Of a DNA stretch of 64,000 nt, positions 41,115 to 49,899 are shown piece after piece. Below the pieces are notes generated by a model that made no database searches, was not told the DNA's origin, and worked only from the letters and a program-made list of their open reading frames with translations. Source of the DNA: JALHFZ01 sp964483085 (lineage in GTDB: Bacteria > Synergistota > Synergistia > Synergistales > Aminobacteriaceae); assembly GCA_964483085.1 (NCBI GenBank), contig CAYZZX010000001.1, forward strand, positions 1 through 64,000, read 5' to 3'. The position numbers were made by a program, and so were the translations under genes. Position 1 is the stretch's first letter; every line of letters begins with the position of its first letter.

Positions 41115-41684
41115 TCATACGAAGGTGCCCTTCGTCGATTCAAGGCGTTCCGCCGGTTCGAGAGCTGACCGGAAAGCCCTTCCCGCTCCCTTGAAGAGGG
41201 CTTCGGCGAGGTGGTGGGAGTTGTCGATGGCAAGGGCCCGGGCGTGAAGAGTGATCTTTCCCTCTCTGCAGAGGGCCTTCCAGAACTCAGGGACGAGCTC
41301 GAGGTCGAAATCACCGCACCGGCTTGTGGGGAATTCACCGTTCCATACGAACTGCCCTCTGCCGCTGAAATCAACTGCGGCGAGGACAAGGGAGCCGTCC
41401 ATGGGAAGGGCGCACCAGCCGTAGCGCTGCCGTGGAATTTCAGCGAAGGCCGCTCCGAGAGCTCTTCCGAGTAGGATGCCCGTGTCCTCGGTGAGGTGGT
41501 GCCAGTCCACGTCCTCATCGCCTCCACCTTTGATGGTCAGCCCCAGGGAGGCGTGAAAGGCGAAGAGCTCGATCATGTGGCGAAGAAATCCGCACGGAAG
41601 GTCCACTGACACCGGCCCTCCGGCGACATCCAGTTCCGCCGTGATGAATGTTTCCTTTGTTTTTCTCTCAACAGTCTGGGTCAT
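41115..41684 (-). CDS. hisB: Imidazoleglycerol-phosphate dehydratase
   Basis: 189 residues, monofunctional. It starts R-K-T-K-E-T as in HisB. The Mn-binding motifs are present but diverged: R-H-M instead of D-H-M, H-H-L-T-E-D instead of H-H-T-V-E-D, and the standard N-S-H-H-L-A-E-A near residue 154. Function is most likely retained because all His/Glu ligands remain. It overlaps hisG by four bases. Confidence 0.92.
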   Translation of the reverse strand: MTQTVERKTKETFITAELDVAGGPVSVDLPCGFLRHMIELFAFHASLGLTIKGGGDEDVDWHHLTEDTGILLGRALGAAFAEIPRQRYGWCALPMDGSLVLAAVDFSGRGQFVWNGEFPTSRCGDFDLELVPEFWKALCREGKITLHARALAIDNSHHLAEALFKGAGRAFRSALEPAERLESTKGTFV

Positions 41685-42325
41685 CGGGGCATCTCCTTTA
41701 TGGCTTCAGCAATTTTTTGACGAATTTCCCGCACTTCGGGCCAGCGGAAGGCGATGCTCTTTCTGCTCCCCACAAGGCGAAGTGAAACGGTATGGACTTC
41801 TTCGAGGATCTCGAGTGCATTTGCCTTCAGGGTGTTTCCCGTCTGAACGATATCGAGGATGCAGTCCGCCAGACCGAGCTTCGGAGCAAGCTCTATGGAG
41901 CCGTGGAGGTGGAGGATATCCACCTGAGCTCCCCGGGAGGAGAAGTAGCGGTCGGCGATCCTCGGATACTTTGTCGCCACCTTCATCCCCATCAATTCTG
42001 AGGCATGTCCGCGGAATCGGGGGGAAAGAGAAGCGGGGCCTGCCACGACGACGGCGCATCTCCCCTGTTCCGTGTCGAGAAGTTCTACAAGGGGTATTCC
42101 GCTCTCGAGAAGGACATCCCCTCCGGCGAAGGCGAGGTCCGCCGTTCCGTACCCCACGTAGAGAGGAACGTCCGTCGGCTTTGCCAGAATATACCGTATT
42201 CCCTCTTCTTCGATGACAAGCCGCCGTCCGGGAGAGGAAAGTTCCTTCGAGGGAAGGCCCGCCCGGCGGATGAGCTCCGCCGCCTGAGAGAAAACACGAC
42301 CCGTGGGAAGAGCTATGGTCAGCAT
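41681..42325 (-). CDS. hisG: ATP phosphoribosyltransferase, short form
   Basis: 214 residues. The short HisG lacks the C-terminal regulatory domain and needs HisZ, which is encoded directly upstream. Family features: A-L-P-T-G-R at the N-terminus, G-T-A-D-L-A-F-A-G strand, and the D-I-V-Q-T-G-N-T-L PRPP-binding loop (about 156-164). First committed step of histidine synthesis, normally feedback-inhibited by histidine through HisZ. The start overlaps the hisZ stop. Confidence 0.94.
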   Translation of the reverse strand: MLTIALPTGRVFSQAAELIRRAGLPSKELSSPGRRLVIEEEGIRYILAKPTDVPLYVGYGTADLAFAGGDVLLESGIPLVELLDTEQGRCAVVVAGPASLSPRFRGHASELMGMKVATKYPRIADRYFSSRGAQVDILHLHGSIELAPKLGLADCILDIVQTGNTLKANALEILEEVHTVSLRLVGSRKSIAFRWPEVREIRQKIAEAIKEMPR

Positions 42326-43494
42326 GGACTATTCTCCTTTCCGGAAAGATCGCAGGCTGTCCCCGTGGAGAGGTCCTTCCAGGTGGAGAATCCCCGAAGT
42401 TTCGCCGCCTCGAGGGAAGAAGCTCGTCCTTCCGCCCAGCTCATCTCGATGGACACTCCCTTTTTTGTCAGCTCTCCGGCTCTTTCGAGGGCCTCCTTCG
42501 GCGACAGGTTGCCATACCACGCCATGAGAAGGGGCCTGCCGTTCCGGAAGCGGGAGAGGGATGCCATCACCTCGAGGTCGAGGGCGAACCCCATTGCCTG
42601 ACCTTCCATACCGCATGAGGCGAGAAGGCGGTCATACCGTCCGCCTCCTCCCAGAGTTCGTCCCGAGTCGGGGGAGTAGACATCGAAGATGGGGCCGCTG
42701 TAGTAGGCCAGCTCCCGGGCAAGGGAGAGGTCGATGATAACTCTGTCGCCGTAGCCAAGGTCGGTCAGGGAGGCGACAATGCTCCGAAGACCGGAAAGAG
42801 GGGATTCCTCTCCCCAGAGGGCTTCCCCTTCATCGAGGATCTCCGCACCTCCTCTCAGATCCGGTATCTGCAGCAGGATGTTGCGGTAAAATTCGGGGAT
42901 ATTCTCCCCTTCAAGAAGGGCGAAGTATTCAGGAAGAGCCCCCCGGGAGAGAGCGGAGACTATTTTTTCCGCCGTGATGCTGTCCACGGGAAGAAGAGCC
43001 CGGGAGAGGAGGGTAGCGTCACCGAGGACGAGGACCGTCCTGTCCAGACCCGAGGCATCGAGGGTGGAAAGAAGCAGAGAGAGCATCTCCACGTCGGCAC
43101 CGTGCCCCTCCCACCCCAGGAGCTCCGCCCCGATCTGAAAGGATTCAACGGTTCTCTTCGGCGGCGCCGGTTTCATGTAGATGCGGTCAGAGTAGCAGAT
43201 ACGAAGGGGCCGCTCTTCCGGAGCGTAGTGAGAGGCGAGATAGGTCAGGGTGGCAAGGGTGATATCCCCCCGAAGACAGCACGGTTCTCCGTAGGGGGTA
43301 TTGACTGCGATCAGCCGGGAACGCACTGCCGGCGGAAGAAGATCCCAGGAGGATTCGAGCAGCTGAAGGGCGGAGGGCAGAAAGGGGCGGTACCCCCAGG
43401 ACCGGAAGGCGGAGAGAAACTCCCTGCGGCACTCCTCCATGGCCGAGGCCAGGTCACCGCCCACATTGACGCACCCCCGGGGCAGCCTCTTCAT
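42319..43494 (-). CDS. hisZ: ATP phosphoribosyltransferase regulatory subunit
   Basis: 391 residues, a catalytically inactive HisRS paralogue. It keeps class II synthetase-like motifs (R-G-D-I-T motif 2 region, G-G-G-G-R-Y-D-R-L) but lacks the anticodon-binding domain of HisRS. It pairs with short HisG downstream. First gene of the six-gene his operon on the minus strand; no terminator or clear -35/-10 pair was identified upstream. Confidence 0.9.
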   Translation of the reverse strand: MKRLPRGCVNVGGDLASAMEECRREFLSAFRSWGYRPFLPSALQLLESSWDLLPPAVRSRLIAVNTPYGEPCCLRGDITLATLTYLASHYAPEERPLRICYSDRIYMKPAPPKRTVESFQIGAELLGWEGHGADVEMLSLLLSTLDASGLDRTVLVLGDATLLSRALLPVDSITAEKIVSALSRGALPEYFALLEGENIPEFYRNILLQIPDLRGGAEILDEGEALWGEESPLSGLRSIVASLTDLGYGDRVIIDLSLARELAYYSGPIFDVYSPDSGRTLGGGGRYDRLLASCGMEGQAMGFALDLEVMASLSRFRNGRPLLMAWYGNLSPKEALERAGELTKKGVSIEMSWAEGRASSLEAAKLRGFSTWKDLSTGTACDLSGKENSPC

Positions 43495-43583
43495 GAAGTG
43501 TTCCCCGTTTCGTAAATTTCCATGATTTTAACCTCGCTTTATCAAGATAGAGGGTTACCGTGATGAATTTTGATTCTCCGGTA

Positions 43584-43592
43584 TGGTATCAT
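43584..43592 (+). promoter_or_regulatory. Extended -10 promoter for radA
   Basis: TGGTATCAT lies 76 bases before the radA start; the -35 region is poor. Confidence 0.4.
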
Positions 43593-43667
43593 TATCTGGA
43601 ATACCTGTAAAGAGGAAAATCTCCACACAAAGTAAAAGTTACTGATATCGGCAAGGGGGGAATGACC

Positions 43668-45005
43668 GTGGCACGGGAAGAAAAAGCAAAATATAATTGT
43701 TCCGCCTGCGGTGCCTCCACTCTGGTCTGGACCGGAAAGTGTCCCTCCTGCGGCGCCTGGGGTTCCCTTGAAAAAGAGTTTCCTCTTCCCGGGAGCGGAG
43801 GCAAACCCCCCTCCTCGACGAAGGTTGTGTCAGTCGATTCAGTCGTTTCTCCGTCCCGGATTTCCACCGGATACTCTGAATTCGACCGAGTGCTCGGAGG
43901 AGGATGGGTTCCGGGAGGGGTCATCCTTCTGGGAGGATCGCCGGGGATAGGAAAGTCTACTCTGCTGCTTCAGACCTGCGGGGCCATGGCGGCCCGGGGG
44001 CTGAAGGTGCTCTATATTTCCGGAGAGGAATCGGCCTCTCAGGTCGCCCTTCGAGCCCGGAGGCTGGGGGCGGATAATCCGGACCTTCACCTCTACTGCG
44101 GAAACGACCTTGCCTCAGGGCTTGCCGCCCTCGGAGATCATGACTTTTTTGTGGTTGACAGCGTTCAGGCCATGAAGGCTGAGGATGGAGGAGGGTGGCC
44201 AGGAACGCCGGGACAGGTGCGGGCTGCCGCCCAGATGTGCATCTCAGCGGCAAAGGAGCGATCTGTTCCCGCGGTGCTGGTCGGCCATATAACGAAGGAA
44301 GGGCGAATCGCCGGCCCCATGCTTCTCGAGCATATGGTGGACGGCGTTCTCAATTTTTCCGGAGAGGACTATTCCCCCTACCGGATGCTTCGGGCGAACA
44401 AGAACCGCTTCGGAAGCACGGAGGAGCTCGGCGTTTTCGAGATGGGGGAGAAGGGGCTGGTCCCGGTGGATGACGTCAGTTCCCTCTACTGGAACAAGGC
44501 GGAACAGTCGGTGCCGGGAGTTGCCATGACTATGGTCCTCGAGGGGTCTCTTCCCCTTGCGGCGGAAATTCAGTCCCTTGCGGCTGGAACCGCCTTTCCC
44601 TACCCCCGCAGGACAGCCCGGGGGATCGACCTGAACAAAATTCAGCTTTTCGCGGCAGTCCTCGAGAAACGCTGCGGAATCGGCTGCGGCCTCTTCGATA
44701 TCTATGTGAACGTAGCCGGAGGGCTTCAGCTGAAGGAACCGGCATCTGATCTGGCTCTGTGCGCTGCTTTGGCCTCGTCGGTCCGGGATATTCCCCTGCC
44801 GGGAAAATGCCTTTTTCTGGGAGAGGTGGGACTCGCGGGAGAAATTCGCCCGGTGACCCGGCTCCCCCGGCGGCTTCAGGAGGCATCCCGCCTCGGATTC
44901 ACACGGGCTGTCATAAGCTCGAGAGAAAATCAACTGAAGGGCGCGCCTCTGGAGACAGTGCGGGCGGCGACCCTCAAAGAAGCATTGAAGGAGGTGATGA
45001 GATGA
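43668..45005 (+). CDS. radA: DNA repair protein RadA/Sms
   Basis: About 445 residues. The N-terminal zinc finger is C-x2-C ... C-x2-C; then a RecA-like domain with Walker A G-S-P-G-I-G-K-S-T and the RadA-specific K-N-R-F-G motif, and a C-terminal Lon-protease-like domain. Role: branch migration in recombinational repair. GTG at 43668 is favoured because the aagggggg site sits at seven bases; the ATG six bases earlier abuts that site. It overlaps the next gene by four bases. Confidence 0.95.
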   Translation: MAREEKAKYNCSACGASTLVWTGKCPSCGAWGSLEKEFPLPGSGGKPPSSTKVVSVDSVVSPSRISTGYSEFDRVLGGGWVPGGVILLGGSPGIGKSTLLLQTCGAMAARGLKVLYISGEESASQVALRARRLGADNPDLHLYCGNDLASGLAALGDHDFFVVDSVQAMKAEDGGGWPGTPGQVRAAAQMCISAAKERSVPAVLVGHITKEGRIAGPMLLEHMVDGVLNFSGEDYSPYRMLRANKNRFGSTEELGVFEMGEKGLVPVDDVSSLYWNKAEQSVPGVAMTMVLEGSLPLAAEIQSLAAGTAFPYPRRTARGIDLNKIQLFAAVLEKRCGIGCGLFDIYVNVAGGLQLKEPASDLALCAALASSVRDIPLPGKCLFLGEVGLAGEIRPVTRLPRRLQEASRLGFTRAVISSRENQLKGAPLETVRAATLKEALKEVMR

Positions 45006-46357
45006 AGAAGAGAGTTATTACAACAGGACTGGCTTCGCTGATTCTTTTCCTCATTCTTGCGGGTACGTTTGCTCTTCCTGCCCGGGCTGCCGTCTACTCA
45101 GCAGCCCTTGAGGGCTCAGTCGGAATCGCCATGGAGAACTTCGTCTCAGATGTGCTTGACCGGGCAAAAAAAGAAAAAGGCGAGCTTGTGGTCTTTCGTC
45201 TGGATACCCCCGGAGGCCTTGTGAGCGCCATGAGGGGGATCACATCCTCCATACTCGAATCTCCTGTGCCCGTGGTCGTCTGGGTCGGTCCTCAGGGGGC
45301 GAGGGCTGCCTCCGCCGGGGCCTTCATCCTGCAGGCCGCTCATGTGGCCGCCATGGCTCCGGGAACGAACGCCGGAGCGGCTCAGCCGGTGATGGCCTCC
45401 GGAAAGGACGCCCCCGATGCGGACATGAAGCGGAAGCTGACGAACGACCTGTCGGCTCAGATGCGCTCCCTTGCCCAGCTCCGGCAGAGAAACGCCGACA
45501 GTGCAGAGCGCATGGTCAACGAAAGCCTTTCCCTCACCGCCGAAGAGGCCCTTTCCGACGGAGTGGTGGATCTCCTCGCGTCGGATGTGGAGTCCCTTCT
45601 TGTCGCTCTCCGGGGAAGATCGGTGAATCTTGAAGAGAAGACCATAGTCCTTGAACCCGGCAGCGAGATCATAGAGGTCTCCATGACGCTCCGGGAGAAA
45701 ATACTTCAATTTATCTCAAGCCCGGACATCGCGTATCTTCTGCTGACCGCAGGAGTGCTGGCGGTGATCTTCGAGGTCATCTCGCCGGGGGGCTTTGTCC
45801 TCGGAACGGCCGGGGCCGTCATGGTGCTTCTCGGCGCCTTCGGCCTCAGAATGCTCCCCTTCAACTGGGCGGGGATTCTTCTGCTCGTCGCGGGAATTGG
45901 CGTGCTCATCCTCGATCTTTTCGTAGGAGGGATAGGAGTGCTGAGCATCTTCGGACTCGCCGCCCTGGTCACCGGAGGGCTTGTCCTTTTTCGTGCACCG
46001 GGAGGTGAGCTGTTGAACGTCTCCGTCAGTTTTATCGCAGGGATGACCGTCGCCCTTGGGGCCTTCTTCCTCCTGGCGATCTTTCTCGTGCTGCGCTCAA
46101 TGCGCAAAAAAAGCGTCTCCGGCAGAGAGGGAATGATCGGAGCTCCTGTGGAGGTCCTTGAGGATCTTGACCCTACCGGCCTCGTGAAAAGCCGGGGGGA
46201 GCTGTGGGTCGCCCGGTCTGTATCCGGCCTGCCCATCCGGAAGGGGCGCTTCGGACGGATCGCTGATCTCGACGGAATTGTCGTGCTTGTGGAGGAGACT
46301 GCCGAAAGGCCGCCCCTCATTGAAGAAACCATAAAGGAAAAGGAGGAATCGCTATGA
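45002..46357 (+). CDS. NfeD-family membrane-bound serine protease (ClpP-class)
   Basis: About 451 residues. A signal peptide (L-I-L-F-L-I-L-A-G ... P-A-R-A) is followed by a ClpP-like protease domain with D-T-P-G-G near residue 67 and the nucleophile Ser in A-S-A-G-A-F (about residue 106). Four to five transmembrane helices follow, then an OB-fold NfeD domain at the C-terminus. Long NfeD proteins cleave the C-termini of stomatin partners, and the SPFH gene directly downstream overlaps it. The longer frame upstream is the radA shadow. Confidence 0.9.
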   Translation: MKKRVITTGLASLILFLILAGTFALPARAAVYSAALEGSVGIAMENFVSDVLDRAKKEKGELVVFRLDTPGGLVSAMRGITSSILESPVPVVVWVGPQGARAASAGAFILQAAHVAAMAPGTNAGAAQPVMASGKDAPDADMKRKLTNDLSAQMRSLAQLRQRNADSAERMVNESLSLTAEEALSDGVVDLLASDVESLLVALRGRSVNLEEKTIVLEPGSEIIEVSMTLREKILQFISSPDIAYLLLTAGVLAVIFEVISPGGFVLGTAGAVMVLLGAFGLRMLPFNWAGILLLVAGIGVLILDLFVGGIGVLSIFGLAALVTGGLVLFRAPGGELLNVSVSFIAGMTVALGAFFLLAIFLVLRSMRKKSVSGREGMIGAPVEVLEDLDPTGLVKSRGELWVARSVSGLPIRKGRFGRIADLDGIVVLVEETAERPPLIEETIKEKEESL

Positions 46358-47160
46358 TTGAAAGTATGTTAGGAAACATCCTGAGCCTCGGCACATCCTT
46401 CGGGTTCATTCTCATCGTCATCTTCATCCTCGCCTCAGCGGTGAAGATTGTGCCCGAATTTCAGCGGGTTGTGGTCTTTCGTCTCGGCAGGCTTGTCGGG
46501 GCGAAGGGGCCCGGAATCGTCCTCGTCATTCCCGTAGTGGATAAGGTGGTGCGGGTCGACCTCCGGGTGGTCACTCTCGACGTCCCGGTACAGGAGGTCA
46601 TCACGAGGGATAACGTCCCCATCAAGGTCAACGCTGTCGTCTATTTCCGTGTCATGGACCCTGCTTTCTCCGTCGTGGAGGTGGAGAACTATATTCTTGC
46701 CACGAGCCTCCTCTCCCAGACGACCCTGCGCTCCGTGGTCGGTTCCGCCGACCTTGACGAGGTCCTCTCCTCCCGGGAGAAGATTAATAGCGAACTTCAG
46801 AAGATCATCGATGAGCGCACCGACTCATGGGGGATCAAGGTAAGCGCCGTGGAGCTCAAGGAGCTCGAGCTTCCCGAGAGCATGAAGCGCGCCATGGCCA
46901 AACAGGCCGAGGCCGAACGGGAGCGCCGGGCGAAGATCATCAACGCCCAGGGAGAGCTTCAGGCGGCGGAGAAGCTCAGCGAGGCTGCCAAGCAGATGGA
47001 GGTTTCCCCCATCACCCTTCAGCTCCGGTATCTTCAGACCCTGCAGGAAATCGCCGGAGACAAGAACTCCACAACAATATTCCCCATCCCCATCGACCTG
47101 ATGAGACCCTTTATGGAGCGCTTTTTCTCCAAGGACGGAGAGAGCCGCCAGGATTCCTGA
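46354..47160 (+). CDS. SPFH/stomatin (slipin) family protein
   Basis: 268 residues with one N-terminal membrane helix (about residues 11-29), an SPFH domain (V-P-E-F-Q-R-V-V-V-F-R-L-G-R), and a charged coiled-coil from about residue 185 (A-E-A-E-R-E-R-R-A-K). It is expected to oligomerise in the inner membrane with the NfeD protease whose gene overlaps by four bases. Confidence 0.92.
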   Translation: MIESMLGNILSLGTSFGFILIVIFILASAVKIVPEFQRVVVFRLGRLVGAKGPGIVLVIPVVDKVVRVDLRVVTLDVPVQEVITRDNVPIKVNAVVYFRVMDPAFSVVEVENYILATSLLSQTTLRSVVGSADLDEVLSSREKINSELQKIIDERTDSWGIKVSAVELKELELPESMKRAMAKQAEAERERRAKIINAQGELQAAEKLSEAAKQMEVSPITLQLRYLQTLQEIAGDKNSTTIFPIPIDLMRPFMERFFSKDGESRQDS

Positions 47161-47223
47161 GTACTCTCCTCACCGCAGCCTGATTCATAATGCAGAGCAG
47201 GCATCCGCCTGTAGATTGAAAAT

Positions 47224-47256
47224 AAGGACTCCCCTGCCACAAGGGGAGTCCTTTAG
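47224..47256 (+). terminator. Rho-independent terminator after the SPFH gene
   Basis: The perfect stem aaggactcccc / ggggagtcctt is followed by TTAGTATATAAT; the T tract is short. A TATAAT at 47259-47264, possibly the leuS -10 box, lies right behind it. Confidence 0.65.
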
Positions 47257-47301
47257 TATATAATCTCTGAACATGCCCGTTCAGAAAGAGGAAAATGAAC
47301 A

Positions 47302-47366
47302 GGCAGACGACCGCGCCGGTGGACTCCTGCTTCAGGAGACGTCACTTCGGCTGTTGGTCGTTTGCC
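47302..47366 (+). promoter_or_regulatory. Nested hairpin in the leuS leader, possible regulatory RNA
   Basis: An 11-base-pair outer stem (ggcagacgacc / ggtcgtttgcc, one G-U) encloses GCCG/CGGC plus GTG/CAC and an inner CTCCTG/CAGGAG hairpin. It lies between the candidate TATAAT and the leuS ribosome site. It has no T-box signature and matches no riboswitch I recognise. Confidence 0.45.
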
Positions 47367-47409
47367 GATTTCAGAACACAGGGCAGCGCTGAACAAGGAG
47401 GAAAAATCT

Positions 47410-49899
47410 ATGGACTATGATTTTCTGAATATCGAGAAGAAATGGCAGAAGATCTGGGAGACGGAGGGGACGTTCAACGCCGACACCGACCCGGACAGAG
47501 AGAAGTTCTACTGCCTTGAAATGTTTCCCTATCCCAGCGGGGCACTGCATATGGGGCATCTCAGAAATTACTCCATCGGCGACATGATGTCCCGTTTTCT
47601 CTGGAAGAGGGGATTCAACGTCCTTCATCCCATCGGGTTCGACGCCTTCGGCATGCCCGCTGAGAATGCCGCCATGAAATCGAATACTCCCGCGCGGGAG
47701 TGGACCTGGCAGAACATCGAGCACATGACGGACCAGCTCAAGAACATGGGGTGCAGCTACGACTGGCGCCGCCGGGTGGAGACCTGCAATCCCGACTACT
47801 ATAAATGGACCCAGTGGATTTTTTTACAGTTCCTCAAAAAGGGACTTGCCTATCGGAAAAATGCCCCTGTGAACTGGTGCCGCAGCTGCGGAACTGTACT
47901 TGCAAACGAACAGGTCATCAACGACGGAAACTGCTGGCGCTGCGATACTCCCGTGGTGAAGCGCAACCTCGAGCAGTGGTTCCTGCGGATCACCGACTAC
48001 GCCCAGGAGCTGCTCGATGACCTTGATGAGCTGCCCGGCTGGCCGGAGCGGGTGAAGATCATGCAGCGGAACTGGATCGGCCGGTCCAAGGGCGCCCGCC
48101 TTACCTTCCATGAAAAGTCCACAGGAGAGCTTCTTGAGACCTATACCACCAGGTTTGACACTATTTTCGGTGTCACCTTTCTTGCCCTCGCTCCGGAGCA
48201 CCCCTTCGTCGAGCGGATGATCTCCCTTTCTCCGAAGGGCGAGGAGATACGACAGTTTGTGGAGCAATCCGTCAGCCAGAGCTCCATCGAGCGAACGGCC
48301 GTGGGCGGCGAAAAGGAGGGTATCTTCACCGGCTTCACCGCCGTCAACCCCGTAACGGAGGAGGAAGTGCCCATCCTCATCGCCAACTACATCCTCATGG
48401 ATTACGGCACAGGCGCCATCATGGGCGTGCCGGCCCACGACCAGAGGGACTTTGAATTCGCCCGAAAGTATGGCATCCCTGTGAAGGTGGTCATCACGCC
48501 GGAGGGAGAAACCCTTCATGGCGACACCATGGAGACCTCCTTCGAGGGCGAAGGGTTCACATGCAACTCCTCCCCTTTCGATGGACTGCCCACCGCCCGG
48601 GCGATTCCCGAGATGATCGACTGGGGGGTTGAAAAGGGGTTCTGCGTTCCGGAGGTGAACTTCCGCATCCGTGACTGGCTTATCTCCCGCCAGCGCTACT
48701 GGGGCGCCCCCATTCCGGTGATCTACTGCGAAAAATGCGGTATCGTCCCCGTTCCCGAGCAGGATCTGCCCGTCCTGCTTCCCGAGAAGGTGACGTTTTC
48801 AGAAAGCGGAAAGTCCCCTCTCGGCGAAGATAAGGACTGGCTTTCCGTCCCCTGTCCTTCCTGCGGCGGCCCGGGCAGAAGGGAAGCGGATACTATGGAC
48901 ACCTTCATCTGCTCATCCTGGTACTTCTTCCGGTACTGTTCGCCCAGGGAGGATAATGCCGTTTTCACGAAAAAGGACGCAGACTACTGGATGCCCGTAG
49001 ACCAGTACATCGGCGGCATCGAGCACGCCTGCCTTCATCTCATCTATGCCCGCTTCTTCACAAAGTTCTTCGCAGACCTCGGACTCTGCAATGCCCGGGA
49101 GCCCTTCACAAAGCTGCTGACTCAGGGAATGGTCATCAAAGACGGCGCGAAGATGTCAAAATCCCTCGGGAACGTGGTCGATCCCGACGAGATCATTCAC
49201 AAGTACGGGGCGGATACCGCCCGTCTCTTCATCCTCTTCGCCGCCCCTCCGGGCAACGATCTTGACTGGACGGAGAGGGGAGTGGACGGAGCGAACCGCT
49301 TCCTCCGAAGGGTATGGCGCCTTGCGGCGGAAAACCTGAAGCTGCTCGAAAAAGAAAGGGGAGACGAATCCCCCCTTTCCATGGATGAACTGAGCAAGCC
49401 CGCCCTTCGGGACGTAAAACGCAAAATCCACTCCACCATTGCGGATGTCACGAGGGATATCGACGAGGAGCAGCAGTTCAACACGGCAGTGGCCAGGATG
49501 ATGGAACTCCTCAACACTCTCTCATCCTTCCACCCGGAGGATGAAAGGGAAAGAAGACTTTTCCGGGAGGGGATGGATGTGCTCCTCGCCTGTCTCAACC
49601 CGTTCTGCCCTCATATGACCGAGGAGCTCTGGGCTCTGATCGGCCACGAGACCCCCCTCGCGAAGCTGCCCTGGCCGAAGGCCGACCCTGCGGCCCTCGA
49701 GAAGGACTCGGTGACCATAGCGGTGCAGTTCAACGGGAAGGTGCGTGAAAAGGCCGTCCTTTCCGCAGGACTGTCAAAAGAAGAGCTCGAAAAGGAAGTT
49801 CTCTCCCTCCCCCAGGTCGTTCGGCGCCTTGAGGGTGTGGAGGTGCTTCGGGTTATCTCTGTTCCCGATCGCCTCGTCAACGTGGTGGTGAAGGGGTAA
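47410..49899 (+). CDS. leuS: Leucyl-tRNA synthetase
   Basis: 829 residues, class I. Signatures: P-Y-P-S-G-A-L-H-M-G-H (about 40-50), K-M-S-K-S (about 582-586), and between them the CP1 editing domain with its T-T/T-R-F-D-T segment and the bacterial leucine-specific insertion. Zinc-type C-x2-C pairs (C-R-S-C ... C-W-R-C) follow the first signature. ATG at 47410 has aaggagg; the earlier in-frame codon (47362) lies in the leader. It charges tRNA-Leu. holA follows directly. Confidence 0.96.
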   Translation: MDYDFLNIEKKWQKIWETEGTFNADTDPDREKFYCLEMFPYPSGALHMGHLRNYSIGDMMSRFLWKRGFNVLHPIGFDAFGMPAENAAMKSNTPAREWTWQNIEHMTDQLKNMGCSYDWRRRVETCNPDYYKWTQWIFLQFLKKGLAYRKNAPVNWCRSCGTVLANEQVINDGNCWRCDTPVVKRNLEQWFLRITDYAQELLDDLDELPGWPERVKIMQRNWIGRSKGARLTFHEKSTGELLETYTTRFDTIFGVTFLALAPEHPFVERMISLSPKGEEIRQFVEQSVSQSSIERTAVGGEKEGIFTGFTAVNPVTEEEVPILIANYILMDYGTGAIMGVPAHDQRDFEFARKYGIPVKVVITPEGETLHGDTMETSFEGEGFTCNSSPFDGLPTARAIPEMIDWGVEKGFCVPEVNFRIRDWLISRQRYWGAPIPVIYCEKCGIVPVPEQDLPVLLPEKVTFSESGKSPLGEDKDWLSVPCPSCGGPGRREADTMDTFICSSWYFFRYCSPREDNAVFTKKDADYWMPVDQYIGGIEHACLHLIYARFFTKFFADLGLCNAREPFTKLLTQGMVIKDGAKMSKSLGNVVDPDEIIHKYGADTARLFILFAAPPGNDLDWTERGVDGANRFLRRVWRLAAENLKLLEKERGDESPLSMDELSKPALRDVKRKIHSTIADVTRDIDEEQQFNTAVARMMELLNTLSSFHPEDERERRLFREGMDVLLACLNPFCPHMTEELWALIGHETPLAKLPWPKADPAALEKDSVTIAVQFNGKVREKAVLSAGLSKEELEKEVLSLPQVVRRLEGVEVLRVISVPDRLVNVVVKG

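Noticed and set aside
47257..47409. T-box or SRP RNA before leuS
   Set aside because: No TGGnACCGCG-like element, specifier loop or GGAA-type SRP loop could be found; only the nested hairpin is supported.
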